From Selaginella moellendorffii (taxonomy: Eukaryota; Streptophyta; Lycopodiopsida; Selaginellales; Selaginellaceae), in contig NW_003314279.1 in assembly GCF_000143415.4 (NCBI RefSeq), positions 1,164,091 through 1,228,090 on the forward strand: a stretch of 64,000 nucleotides of DNA, in the 5' to 3' direction. The notes beneath the pieces were generated by a model. That model made no database searches. It saw nothing but the letters and a program-made list of their open reading frames with translations, and had not been told where the DNA came from. The position numbers were made by a program, and so were the translations under genes. Numbering within the stretch: the first letter of the stretch is position 1; the number at the start of each line of letters is the position of its first letter. Below are positions 1 through 10,675 of this stretch, piece by piece.

Positions 1-400
1 AGCTTGATCATGTGTGTATATGGGACGGGGTAGTCGCCTATGTCGTCAAACCCGAGTGGTTTTTCAAGACGGGGGAATTGGCCGCCCACAATTTCGGTGT
101 ACTTGAGGCTGTGATGCAGGAGAAACCCCTGGAGGCATCTGGTGGTAAGATCCGAGTTGCCCAGCACCTTAAAGGCTTGGCCGAGGACACGGTTGTCTAG
201 GCGGAGCATCACCATCCACAGAAACTCTCCAAACTCTTTGTAGGCTTCCTGGGTGGGTGGTTTGCTCACCTGAGAGACATTCCTGCCTTCACTGCCGCTC
301 CTACTCCTACTCGCGATTGCTGTGTGGATGCCACTCCTACTCCTAGTCACCGTTGCCATGTGAATCAGCCGCCTGAACATATTTTAGGGCTTGGCTCGTT
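1..400 (-). CDS. 5' part of a paralogue of the 14.1-15.5 kb gene, cut by window edge
   Basis: The minus strand stays open from an ATG at 378-380 to the left edge. It encodes nearly the same protein as the start of the gene at 14090-15506, including VSKPPTQEAYKEFGEFLW and QFPRLEKPLGFDDIGDYPV. Position 1 aligns with 15145 and the two start codons align (380 with 15506), apart from a small in-frame length change in an Arg/Ser-rich stretch just after the start. Similarity fades near position 400, so the duplicated block covers the 5' end of the gene. No stop or frameshift is seen in the visible part, so it may be an intact tandem copy continuing to the left. The function is unknown; see the entry for the full copy. 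Confidence 0.6.
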
Positions 401-2600
401 TGTCCAGGAGTTGACATTGTAGAACTGAATTGAACAAAGCTTGCTTAATTGCATAAGTTTGGATAAAACGACACTGTCACTGTTTTGGGAGTAGATTCCT
501 CCGTTACCATGCTGCAAATTCAGTATTTTGTATTCCTAAAGCACATCCGCTTAAAAACTCTCTAGGCTTTCAAACATGAGATTAGGATCTAGTTGGCGAT
601 GAATAATCCAAACCTGGGAAATCTGACACCAGCAAAAGTGGAGGTAGCTGTCAACAACTTGATGGGCCTGTCATATGATTGTCTTAGCCATTTAGCTGGG
701 TACCCCAGTAATGTAGCGTCAAAGACCATCACATAACATGGGAATTCTGATTGTGCTTGTCTTTTGCTGAGTGATGTGAACTTGTTAATTCAAGCATACT
801 TCCTGATACAATAATTTCCTTTGTGTGTTTAAAATATTCTTCTTTTGTATTAAGTCACTACACACAGACTCTGGAGTGGCTGCAACACTACTGCATGAGG
901 TGAGATACAACAGGTTCTCAAGGGCTCCTACCACTACATCTTAGCTAAGCAGTACAGGTTTGGTTTTTAAATTTTCTTTGATTTTGGCTTATGTTAATTG
1001 TCAGGGATGGGGGTGCACACCTTCCACTAACAAAGATGTCAAGGGTGGTTAACAATAAGAGCGCATTAGAGGTGGCGTGGACTTCGTACATGTTTGCTAC
1101 AGCACCACTTCTAAGTCGCTAGGCTCTCGTTTCTCAGTACGTAACTCTTTCAGGTTTCATACAGGTACTGGACCTGCTCGTGTCGACACAGCTGCACTAC
1201 TGCAACAAGTTGCCTGAGCTCTCAACTGCAAGGAGGTTTCCACTCATGGAAGCTTTACTGGCAAGCGTGATACACATGAAAGGCAGGGGTATTTGTTGAA
1301 TAAAGGTAAAAGGATTTCCCGACTTTTATTGTTTTTACAAGGGCTTTCAAGAACACAACCATAGCAGTATTGTAAATTTATGAATGCTCATGGATCACTG
1401 GTAGTTGTTTGTTGCTTTCTAGGGACTGAGGAGACAACAAGCACCAGTTGGAATTTTTCGACTCAACGGGACAATGTACATTTTATGAGCATGAGATGAG
1501 GCTCATGGACAGCATACCAGTTTATGAGTGGCTCTCCATGGCAGGAGTGGAATTTATCATCCAAGGCAGCATTCACTAGTTTGATCATTCACTAGCTTGA
1601 TCATACTTTTGCAATGAGCAAAGAGATAAATATAGCTCAACTGACAATGACGTCTCTCAGCTCAACTGATGGTGAGTGCGCTCTGTAGGGTGATCATGGG
1701 CTCCATGGTTGTCTTTGCTAATCTCTTCTTGGCTGAGAATGTGTTGCAAGTATGCTGTTGATCGCAGCATAGTGATAGTGAGCTTAATTGCTAAGGTAGT
1801 GCAAATGCAAGTTTAAGGTTTAATTAAGTTTGAATCTGAAAAAAAAGTTATTATATCAAAGGTTTAGTTTAATTTAAGTTTGAAAAAAGAGGACGAAGGA
1901 TCAAATATATAAATTAATTTTTCCTCTCCAAGAAATGATCCATAATGAAGTATGATGTCATTATTCATGTTCACATCATATAATCAATAATATTTACTTT
2001 GATGCATGTTAGTTATAGTGGTCTTAAAAGTGGTATACCATGGAATGGGTAGTGATGAACAGCTAAACCATTTTGCCTAAACTTAGATTGTAATGTTTAA
2101 TTCTTTTTTGGGGAACTTATTGAGTACCTTGGTTTTTTATTAATTTTTAATTTAGAGTGGTATGAGTTTATTTATAGGTGTTAGTGTTGTAAATCTCTAT
2201 TAATGAAGTGTGGCATTTGTATTGCATTTTTTTGATTAAAGTTATCACATTATACTAATGTAAATCTTTATAGTAGTAATGTGGACTTTCCTCGTAATTA
2301 ATGATCAAATTATTGTGATTTCAATATCATATATTGATAATGTGTTTACAAAGTTGCTTGCTTTACAAAGTTACATATGATGATCAATCCTAAAATAGTT
2401 GATAATGATGCTAATTTACTTGTTAAGTAGTATGACTGGATTATCAAAAATGATTTATTATGATAAGCTAGTGTTAGTACCTTGGTTCTTTGAAAATTTG
2501 CCTATTGAGGTTTTAGAAAAGTTATAGCATTCAATTGCAACTTGTAAATGAATTTGTTGGTAAGTTCAAACATTTTCCAGAGGAATGGCAACTTCAGATG
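401..2600. other. non-coding AT-rich stretch
   Basis: No reading frame of useful length or recognisable domain is present. The part from about 1800 to 2560 is strongly AT-rich with poly-T and poly-A runs. A small direct repeat (TTGATCATTCACTAG type) lies near 1575-1605. Nothing else could be recognised. Confidence 0.5.
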
Positions 2601-4283
2601 CAAACTCAAAGCATGGACTCAAACTGGCTACAGACGACTATCCATGCCAAGAAGGACATTCAAAAATTCACAGTCATCACAGCTAGAGGAGCATAACATG
2701 AACATGACCCAGTAGGAGCAGCCTCCAAAATCTCTACAGCATACAGCAATATTGCTAGATCCAACTCTCGACACCGACACCAGCAACATGCTGCATCACC
2801 ATGAACACCACAGTCGCAAGTGTCCCAAGCAAGGGCAACACTGCGAGCCTGAGCTTCTACACCAGATCTTAAGCTTAGCATTTCTCCAGTTTATGGACAA
2901 AATGTAGCATCTCCAACCAATGCCACAGATGCCAATAGCTGCAGATTTTGCGAGGCTTGCAGATGAGCATTTTCATGTGAGATTGAGTCTAGGTTATGAT
3001 CAATGCATTGTCTACCAGCCCCTTGACACAAAGGCCACAAAGATCCAGAATGACATTCTCCAACTCAAGAGGAGCATTTGAGGTACGGCTTTCCAAGGAT
3101 TTGTATGCACAAAGACTTAGTGCATGAATGAGGAACTCTCCAAGGAGAATGCAGAGCTTCACATTGAGATCTGACAGCTCAAAGCACAGCAGCCACCCAT
3201 TGTCATGGATGACGACAATGAGAGTGATCACGATGACAATGATGACGAGTTCTGACAGAAGCTTGACAAGTTCAAGAACGAGCTCTCTGGAGTCGCAACA
3301 GCAACAAAACTGCTCAATGCCATGGAGCATTGAGAGCTTTGAGATGAAGCTCAATTTAGTTGTGGGAGAAAAATAGAACACAAGAAATCAACCTTGCATT
3401 TAGAAGCATCATCCTGAGTCTTGAGACTCAAATCTTAAGACTCTAGAACAGGAAAAAGTGGTGGTTGCCACCATGTAGTATTAGTTAAAGGGGTCTTTTG
3501 TATTCTAGCCTTTCATCATCAATACACATCCATATACTTAAGATCCAGAATACTTAAGTGATGCTAAGTTTATCTTTGCTCATGACCTTGACAAAAGCCT
3601 TCCTAGGGATCAAAGGACTCAAGTCACTCTTCTTTTTTACTTTCTATGTGTTTGTTTGTGTTAGCTGCAGCAAAGTGCAAGATCAAGTCAAGCAAGCATA
3701 GCAATAAACAACCACTCTTCCATTCTTTTCTCTTTCTCTCGTATTCTTAGTTTGTTCATTTCTTTTACAATATAGGCAATTCACACAAAGTTTCCACCAA
3801 GTGCTTGGGATTTCAAGGGTAGAGGAGGCTTTCCTCCCACCCTTAGAGGAGAGCTCTTGTGATATTGTGGTCTATTCTTCTCCAGCTCTACATAGTGATG
3901 ATAGAGTTCCCTTGGTGATTGAGAAGGTGTTGTTGAAGCTTGTGGGATACAAGGAAATCATCTAGTAGCAGCAAAAAATCCAAGAAAAGTTGTTCAAGGA
4001 GCTTAGAGCATGTTGTTTACAATAGGCAAAGAGACTGAGATGCCCTCCTTGTTTTTGGTACTACTCGCATTGCGATGTTATAATGCACATCATAGAGAGA
4101 TGTTGGAAGCTTCACCCAGAACTTTGACCACCTTCTATCTAGCATGTTTAGCAACAGCTTCTAGTGGATAACTCTTCCATGACTAGTAGACAGATACCAG
4201 CAACAATTGGAGCATAAAGCGATTAAAGACACCCTTTCATCAAGCCATATATGCACGGTTTACATTGCAAAGGATGGTTATAA
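2601..4283 (+). mobile_element. left half of an old, decayed retroelement
   Basis: The plus strand contains a stop-ridden coding trace ending in a zinc-knuckle-like remnant at about 4040-4125, whose translation includes the segment ERCWKLHPEL typical of retroelement gag tails. The sequence is interrupted at 4288 by the younger gypsy element and resumes after 11823, where a protease-like trace is found. The order (gag-like before, protease-like after) fits one old element split by a nested insertion. Multiple stops show it is dead. Family assignment is not secure. Confidence 0.4.
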
Positions 4284-4288
4284 GGTGG
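4284..4288. repeat. 5-bp target site duplication, left copy (GGTGG)
   Basis: GGTGG immediately precedes the TG that opens the 5' LTR. The same five bases immediately follow the CA that closes the 3' LTR (11824-11828). A 5-bp duplication is the usual footprint of Ty3/gypsy integrases. Confidence 0.9.
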
Positions 4289-5441
4289 TGTAAGGAACCG
4301 ACTCCCCGAGATGTCGTAGGCTAAAGGATCCCCAAAAGCTTGACCGAAATGACAAAGAGTTCATTGGATGGGACCAAGTCAAGGATCGAGTCCAAGACCG
4401 ACTCTAGGACCGAGTTCGAGATAAGGTCCGGAATCGAGTCCAAAACCGACTCGGGGACCGAGTTCGAGTCCGAGTTCGAGACCGAGTTCGAGACGGAGTC
4501 CGAGATCCGAAATCGGGTCCGAGACCGAGTCCGAGGTCGAGTCCGAGGTTGGATCCGAGATCGGGTCCGAGATCGAGTCCAAGATCGAGTCCGAAACCAA
4601 ATCCGAAGTCGGATCCGAAATCGGGTCCGAGATCGAGCTAGAGACTAAGTCCAAATACTAATACGGGTCAAGGGGTGAAAGCCCAAAGCGTGCATCTCCC
4701 AGGGGGGGGGGGGGGGGCTGCAGGGGGTTCCAAAAGTATAGTAGGGATAGTGAGGTCCAGGAACCAGTTTTGAAGGGACTCTCCAGTTGGGCTTCCAAAC
4801 CGACTTGAGGTTGAGACTGGGACCGAGGGGCCTTGGGTGGGAGTGAGCATGGACTTGGCTGGTGCCGGAGGGGCCATCCAAGGAAGTGCTCAAGAGCAGC
4901 TCCCACTCCCGAAAGGGAAACCGATTGCGGTGCTCCCGGCTCAGGTGGAGTGGTGCCCCACTTGAGTACCTTGTGGCTCATTGGTCCTCGCCCTTCCGGG
5001 GGCTTGGGCCTTCCCTTCGGGATGGAAGAGGGGGGGTAGAGGTACCCATACCGGGCCGTTAGGCCACGGTGTTTCGCCCCGACGTCCCGAAGCAAGTGCT
5101 GCACCCAAGGCTTGGGATTTAGAGGGTCCCATGATCAAGTCTTGTGGTACCAAGGGGTGTTAGGAATCTGGAGGCTTGGTGTGCTTGGCTACTTGTGCCT
5201 GCGGGGAGTGTAGCCGAACCTTAAGTCCAGTTTAACCCGGGGAGGGGGATTGGGAGAGATTTGGGAATCCGTAGATGGATGGCTAACACTCCGTTGCTCG
5301 TGCAGTAAGTAGCTGAAACCAAGTAGGAGTTGGTACCATAGGCGAGAACCTTGGCGAGGGAACTTAGCACAAGCCAAGGCAGAGTTGGTTGGATAGGCGA
5401 GGTAAGCTGGCAAATTGGAAAGGAAAAATTTGTGGCTTACA
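4289..5441 (+). repeat. 5' LTR of gypsy element
   Basis: Starts TGTAAGGAACCGACTCCCCG and ends GTGGCTTACA. It matches 10676-11823 along its whole length. A G homopolymer near 4701-4717 is 16 long here against 11 in the other LTR, which accounts for the full 5-bp length difference. Long open frames in it on both strands (Arg/Val/Asp-rich or Pro-rich) are repeat-driven and not considered genes. Confidence 0.95.
4370..4655 (+). repeat. degenerate short tandem repeat in LTR (GAGTCC/GAGTTC/GAGATC units)
   Basis: About 280 bp are built from variants of a 6-bp unit of the form (C)GAGNYC, often arranged as 12-bp pairs such as CGAGTCCGAGTT. Because the unit is a multiple of three and lacks stops, the plus strand reads as Arg-Val-Arg-Asp repeats and the minus strand as Ser-Asp-Pro-Ile repeats. 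The 3' LTR carries the same block at about 10757-11042. Confidence 0.85.
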
Positions 5442-5444
5442 ATT

Positions 5445-5457
5445 TGGTATCGGAGCC
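5445..5457 (+). promoter_or_regulatory. primer binding site, initiator Met-tRNA type
   Basis: TGGTATCGGAGCC begins 3 bp after the 5' LTR. It matches the usual plant LTR-element primer site TGGTATCAGAGC at all but one position (G for A). It is where minus-strand DNA synthesis would be primed. Confidence 0.85.
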
Positions 5458-8400
5458 TCTTTCTCAGTTCTAGCGAAGGATAGAGGCGGATTGCTGGGAG
5501 ATGGCAAGGGCAGGACGTAAGCGAACCCAGGCAGAGACGGAACCTCCTCCAGAGCTGGAGCCTCCGGTCGAACAGGAGGCGATGGATGAGGAATCCTTGC
5601 ATGAGGAGGACTCCAGTGAGGCAACTTCCAAATAGGAGTCTGGTGGTGAGGTTCGGTCGTCCAAGGCTCGATTGGATGTTCTAGAAGGACAATTGGCACA
5701 GACCAATGCCCTGCTAGAGACTCTCGTATGCAAGCTAAAGCGTGACGAGAAGCGGAAGAAAAAGCGAAAGACTGCGGATGTTGGCAGCGCAGAAGGTGCG
5801 GACCCTTCGGCAGGGACTGAGGCAAAACCAGACAAGGTCGAACAGACCGAAGTGGAATCAGTCCCTCAGGCAGTTCCCAAGTACAAACCAAAGCCCCCAC
5901 CGGTCTTCAAGGGAGTGAACGACTATAAGGTGGTGGAGGATTGGTTTTACGATATGGAGGACTACTTCCGAGCGTTGCGATTACCAAGCTCGGAGAAGGT
6001 CCCATGTGCAAAACCATACTTGGCAGATAATGCCAAGTCTTGGTGGAAAACGATAGAGGCCAACGAAGGACCGGTGGCCACTTGGGAAATGATGAAGGCG
6101 AGGATCCGCGCAACTTACGTTCCTCCAAATGCTACTCTGCATCTAAGGGACGAGCTGAGTAGGCTGAAGCAGACCGGAACCATTCAGGAGTATGTGAATG
6201 GGTTTATGGCAAAGAGGATACTTGTCACGGACATGGGGGATATGGATGCGTTCCATGCCTTCATATCAGGTTTGCAAACCTGGGCTCGCGGCGAAGTAAT
6301 GCGGTGGAACCCGACCAACTACAAAGAAGCGTTGGATGCGGCCATCAAGGTGCATTTCAACGATAACCTGCGAAAGGGGAACATGACGGGGTCGGGATCC
6401 ACGTTTAGCAAAGGGGCCAAACCAAGGGGAACGTTTAGCAGAGGGAAATTCAAGAAGAGTTTCTCTAAGAATGAGTCCTCGGGGTTCCGGAAAGGCAGAT
6501 CCGGTGGCCAGCGAGCGAGTACGTGGGGGAGTCAGGCGAAAAGAGATAAACCCATGGATAAGAAGGTCAAGTCATATAGCAGCGTGGGAAACAACGTATG
6601 CTACAACTGCGGTGAAGCGGGACACTTCTCGAGGGAATGTCCCTACCCGAAGAAAGCCAGAGCCAATATGGCCATCAAGTCGGGTGAAGTCCAAAACGAG
6701 GTATGTGATCCAGTCCCTAACTCAAAGTTACTCATTACACGAGCAACTTTGGTAGAGAGTCGTTCGCGACATCTACTAGCCCTCCGAGGGAAGCTCGGAG
6801 GTAGCTTTGTTAAGATCCTTATTGACACGGGTGCTTCGGATAATTTTGTGGCTGCAGACATAGTCCGGCAAGCCGGACTAACGGTGCAGCGGCTAGGCGA
6901 ACCAAGGACTATAGAGTTTGTTCAAGGTAGCCAAAGCACCGATGAGGTACTTCGACAAGCGAGAGTCGAAGTGGGGACTTGGAAGGTGGACATGGATTTC
7001 ACCGTGTTGGACATGGTGGGATTTGACGTGATCTTCGGAATGGACTGGTTCAATCGATTCATGGTAGCCCTGCATGGACAAGGTAGAAACCTTGTGGTAC
7101 TGGCGAATGCACAAGGAAGAAGATCTAGGGTGGAGGCCCAAGATCTAAAGGTAGGGCAAAGCAAGGCCAAAGATTCCTGCTTAAACCTGGTGTCCACGAG
7201 AGGACAACTCACTAAAGGAACTAAGGCGGCCTTTTTGTGCTTACTCTCGGTGAAGAGTGACAAAAAGACAGGAATGGAAGAAGTACCTTTAGTGATCCAG
7301 CGGGTGTTGGACCAATTCCAGGATACCATGCCGGAGGAGCTACCAGCGGGGCTACCCCCAGCACGACCGATAGAACATAAGATTGAGCTAGTCGAGGGTG
7401 CTGAGGCAGTGGTTCGTCCCTCTTATCGTTTGAACGAAAAAGAACTCAAGGAGCTCAAGTGCCAACTAGAGGAGTTGGTGGACAAAGGGTATGTTAGGTT
7501 GAGCAAGTCGCCGTATGGGGCGCCGGTGTTATTTGTGAAAAAGAAAGATGGATCTATGCGCATGTGCATAGACTACCGGTTGCTCAACAAGTATACAAAG
7601 AAGAACAAGTACCCTTTGCCAAGGATTGAGGACCTGTTCGATAGGTTGGGAAAGGCAAAATACTTCTCGAGGATTGACCTAAGGTCAGGATACTACCAGA
7701 TCAGGGTAGCCGAGGAAGATGTCGAGAAGACAACCTGTCGAACGAGGTATGGAAGCTTTGAGTTTCTGGTGATGCCCTTTGGGCTGTGCAATGCGCCGGC
7801 AACGTTTTCGGCGTTGATGAACCATATCTTTGTACCCTATCTGGATCACTTTATGGTCGTCTATATCGACGACATCCTGATCTATAGCGAGACGCTAGAG
7901 GAGCATTCCGAACACTTGGCAAAGGTGTTTGAGAAACTAAGGGAACACAAGCTGTATGCTAAAGAGAGCAAATGTGACTTTGCTCAACAAGAGGTAAAGT
8001 TTCTCGGGCATGTGGTGGGCCAGGACGGGCTCAAGGTGGACCCGGAGAAGGTCCAAGCGATCCAGGAATGGGAGCGACCAGCCAATGTACATGAGTTGAG
8101 GGCATTCCTGGGGCTATGCAACTACTATCGAAAGTTTATCAGACACTATTCGAGAGTAGCCCTGCCCTTAACGGACCAAATAGGAAAAGGGAAGATGGTG
8201 TGGACAGCGGAATGCGAGGCGGCATTCGTCCACCTCAAAGGGAAGTTGAGGAAGGCTCCCGTATTGGCATTACCAGACTTTGGTAAGGACTTTGAGGTAG
8301 AAACAGATGCTTCGGACTTTGCGTTGGGCGCAGTTTTGAAGCAAGACAACCATCCGGTAGCGTTCTTCTCGAAGAAGTTGGACAAGGCTCAACGGAAGTG

Positions 8401-9374
8401 GCCTGCCCACGAGAAGGAATTGTTTGCGGTGGTCAAGGCGCTCAAGGAGTGGCGACACTACCTTGGGAGACACTTCAAGGTTTACACGGACAATGTGGCA
8501 ACGAAACACTTCTTGTCACAGCCCGACCTAAGAGGGAAACAAGGTCGGTGGGCCAATGCCTTGGCCGAGTTTGATTGCGAAATTCTGTACAAGCCTGGGA
8601 AGAGCAACATCGTGGCGGATGCGCTAAGTCGAAAAGCGAGCTTGAGGTTGGCAATATCCAGCGCAACAGCAACCTTCTGGGACAATGTGCGGACAGCATA
8701 TGAGAACGATGGTCTAGCACAAGAAGTGTTGCTGAGGAATCTAGAGGCGCGGGAAGCTCACCAGAGAGGTGAGCTGCCAACGGAAGAGAAAACAGGCTAT
8801 GCGGAACGCAACAGACTCATTTATTACAAGCAAACGAGGGTGTATGTTCCAGAAGGGGAACTAAGGAAGGTGGCCTTAGAAGAGTGTCATGACGGACCTC
8901 TTGCGGGACATGGTGGAGTGCCCAAGATGATGGGCTTACTCAAAAGGAAGTACCATTGGCCAGATATGGCTAAGGACGTCCAAGACTATGTAAAGACATG
9001 TCCAACATGTCAGCAGGTAAAAGCCGTGACTAAGGCTAGTGGGGGCTTGTTGCAAAGCATCCCAATTCCAGATCGCCCGTGGAAATGTCTTACGATGGAC
9101 TTCATCACGGGACTCCCTCCAAGCGAGGGGTTTGATGCGATATTCGTGGTGGTGGACCGATTTTCGAAAATGGCACACTTCATACCCACCACAACGGAGG
9201 TGGATGCGGAAGGTGTGGCAAAGCTGTTCTTCGAACAAGTGGTTCGAGTGCGGGGAAGACCGGAAGAGATCATCTCCGATCGAGATAAGATCTTCACCAG
9301 TAGTTTCTGGAGGACTCTCCTGGAACAGTATCGCACCAAGTTGAAATTCAGCACAGCCTATCACCCACAAACAG

Positions 9375-9420
9375 GTATGGGGTATTGAGTCAAGTTGTGG
9401 GAACTAACACTTCTTGACAG
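9375..9420 (+). other. 46-bp spliceosomal-type intron in the integrase region
   Basis: It starts GTATGG and ends TTGACAG, with a branch-point-like CTAAC 16-12 bases before the acceptor. Its length is not a multiple of three and it contains an in-frame TGA, so the polyprotein cannot be read through it. Removing it restores the conserved integrase segment HPQTDGQTER across the junction. Confidence 0.8.
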
Positions 9421-9838
9421 ACGGACAAACGGAAAGGGTGAATAGGCAGCTGGAGGATTATTTGCGATGCTATGTCTCGGGAGACCAGACCGATTGGGTA
9501 AGTCATTTGGGACTTGCGGAGATGTGTTATAACAACTCACCACATTCGAGTATCGGGGTGAGTCCATGGGAAGTCATCAATGGGCGAGCTATTGAAGGTC
9601 CTGTGGAACTCGGCATGGCCGAGTATCATGGAGAGTTGCCCGCAGTGGAGGCATTCACGGCGGAAAGACTCAGCATTTGGAACCTAGTGAGGGATTCCTT
9701 GGAACGGGCTCAACAAAGGCAAACCAAATACGCGAACCAGAAGCATCGGGATGTAGAGTTCCAAGCTGGGGAGAAGGTGTGGCTGAACACCAAGAACCTC
9801 AGACTACCAAGTGGGATCAGCCGAAAGTTGACCCAAAG

Positions 9839-9890
9839 GTAAAGATGCATGTATTCCTGTAAATGAATTGATCTTGAGTTCCTTAAGCAG
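9839..9890 (+). other. 52-bp spliceosomal-type intron between integrase and chromodomain
   Basis: It starts GTAAAG and ends TTAAGCAG, and contains stops. Removing it joins the KLTQ segment to RFAGPYEI, the expected conserved block at the integrase C-terminus. A TTGAT element is a possible branch site. Size and ends match the introns of the host genes in this window. Confidence 0.78.
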
Positions 9891-10272
9891 GTTCGCGGGG
9901 CCTTACGAGATTGAGGCACGAATCGGTAAAGTGGCTTACCGACTCCGACTTCCTCGAGAGATGGGGAAGATGCACCCAGTGTTCCACGTGAACTTACTCA
10001 AGCCGTACTTTGAGGATCCGCTTCGCAAGGACCAAGTGAGACCTTTACCTGAGGTTATCCAAGGGGAAGAGGAATACGAAGTCAAGGCCATCCTCAATGC
10101 GCGCAAGAGCAAGCGACAAGGACGCGAGGTGAGAGAGTTCCATGTGAAGTGGAGAGGATTTCCACAATGCGAAGCAACATGGGAACCGGAGGAGAACCTA
10201 GCGAACGCTCGAGATCTAGTGGAGGAATTTCTGCAAGGCAGAACTCTATGTACTTATGCAAAATTCAATTAA

Positions 10273-10675
10273 AAATATCAATTTGCAAAGTTGAGCAAGT
10301 GGCATATGTTGGGACCCAAAGGCGCGCCAAAGGTAAGCTAATTAGCATGGGTTGGATAGGTCGACCAGGCGTAGGGCACTACACCCGACTCCCCGCGGGG
10401 ATGTCGAATCCGTAGACGTATTCTACGGAGGTTGGGTTCGAGTCCCAACCCCCTAGTAAAGCAAGGCTGGGTTCAAGTCCCGACCCCATACTAGGGCATG
10501 GTGAGGTGAGGAGTATAGGGACACCTATATTCCATTGTCATGGGCTCTTGGCCGGGGAGGCTAACTTAGGCACACCGCTAAGTGGGGGGATGCCCCCGGA
10601 GACATGGTCAACAAGTCGTAGGATAAAACGAGACGTTCGATGTGGGCATCGAACTTCTTCTATGGGTGGTGGAGT
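10273..10675 (+). other. 3' untranslated region of gypsy element with T-arm-like motifs
   Basis: There is no coding frame. A perfect stem CCGTAG/CTACGG with a 7-base loop lies at about 10410-10428, followed by GTTGGGTTCGAGTCCCAAC, which has the form of a tRNA T-arm (GGTTCGAGTCC is a B-box match). A second copy, GGTTCAAGTCC, follows near 10470. CCGACTCCCCG...GATGTCG near 10386-10405 also repeats the opening of the LTR. The end before the LTR (GGGTGGTGGAG) is the probable polypurine tract. No complete tRNA can be folded. Confidence 0.5.

Larger units (their letters stand above)
5501..10272 (+). pseudogene. gag-pol polyprotein of chromovirus, broken by an early stop, with two introns
   Basis: The frame begins at ATG 5501 but meets TAG at 5633-5635 (codon 45) and then stays open in the same frame to 9374; a downstream ATG at 5672 gives a long open stretch. 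Domains in order: gag; CCHC zinc knuckle [14 protein letters not shown] near 6600; aspartic protease motif [10 protein letters not shown] near 6820; reverse transcriptase with YIDDILIYS near 7862; RNase H with [12 protein letters not shown] near 8306; integrase HHCC zinc finger near 8890-9020 and catalytic core with Asp near 9098; chromodomain with FHVKWRGFPQCEATWEPEEN near 10140. Continuity needs removal of 9375-9420 and 9839-9890, both with GT...AG ends (exons to 9374, 9421-9838 and 9891-10272). With both removed the frame runs through conserved integrase and chromodomain residues to a stop at 10270-10272. The TAG is consistent with a C-to-T change in a CAG codon (inference). Confidence 0.9.

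Noticed and set aside
12-200. Plus-strand 62-codon frame, repeated at 15156-15344
   Set aside because: It is antisense to the duplicated gene; its conservation reflects the minus-strand coding sequence.
4340-5170. Several 60-150 codon open frames in the LTR on both strands (also in the copy at 10727-11550)
   Set aside because: They derive from the degenerate hexamer array and GC-rich LTR sequence, occur on both strands at once, and have no domain.
10330-10490. Possible complete tRNA gene in the retrotransposon 3' region
   Set aside because: T-arm and one hairpin are present, but the anticodon loop lacks U33, no D-arm or A-box fits, and the acceptor stem pairs at only about five of seven positions.
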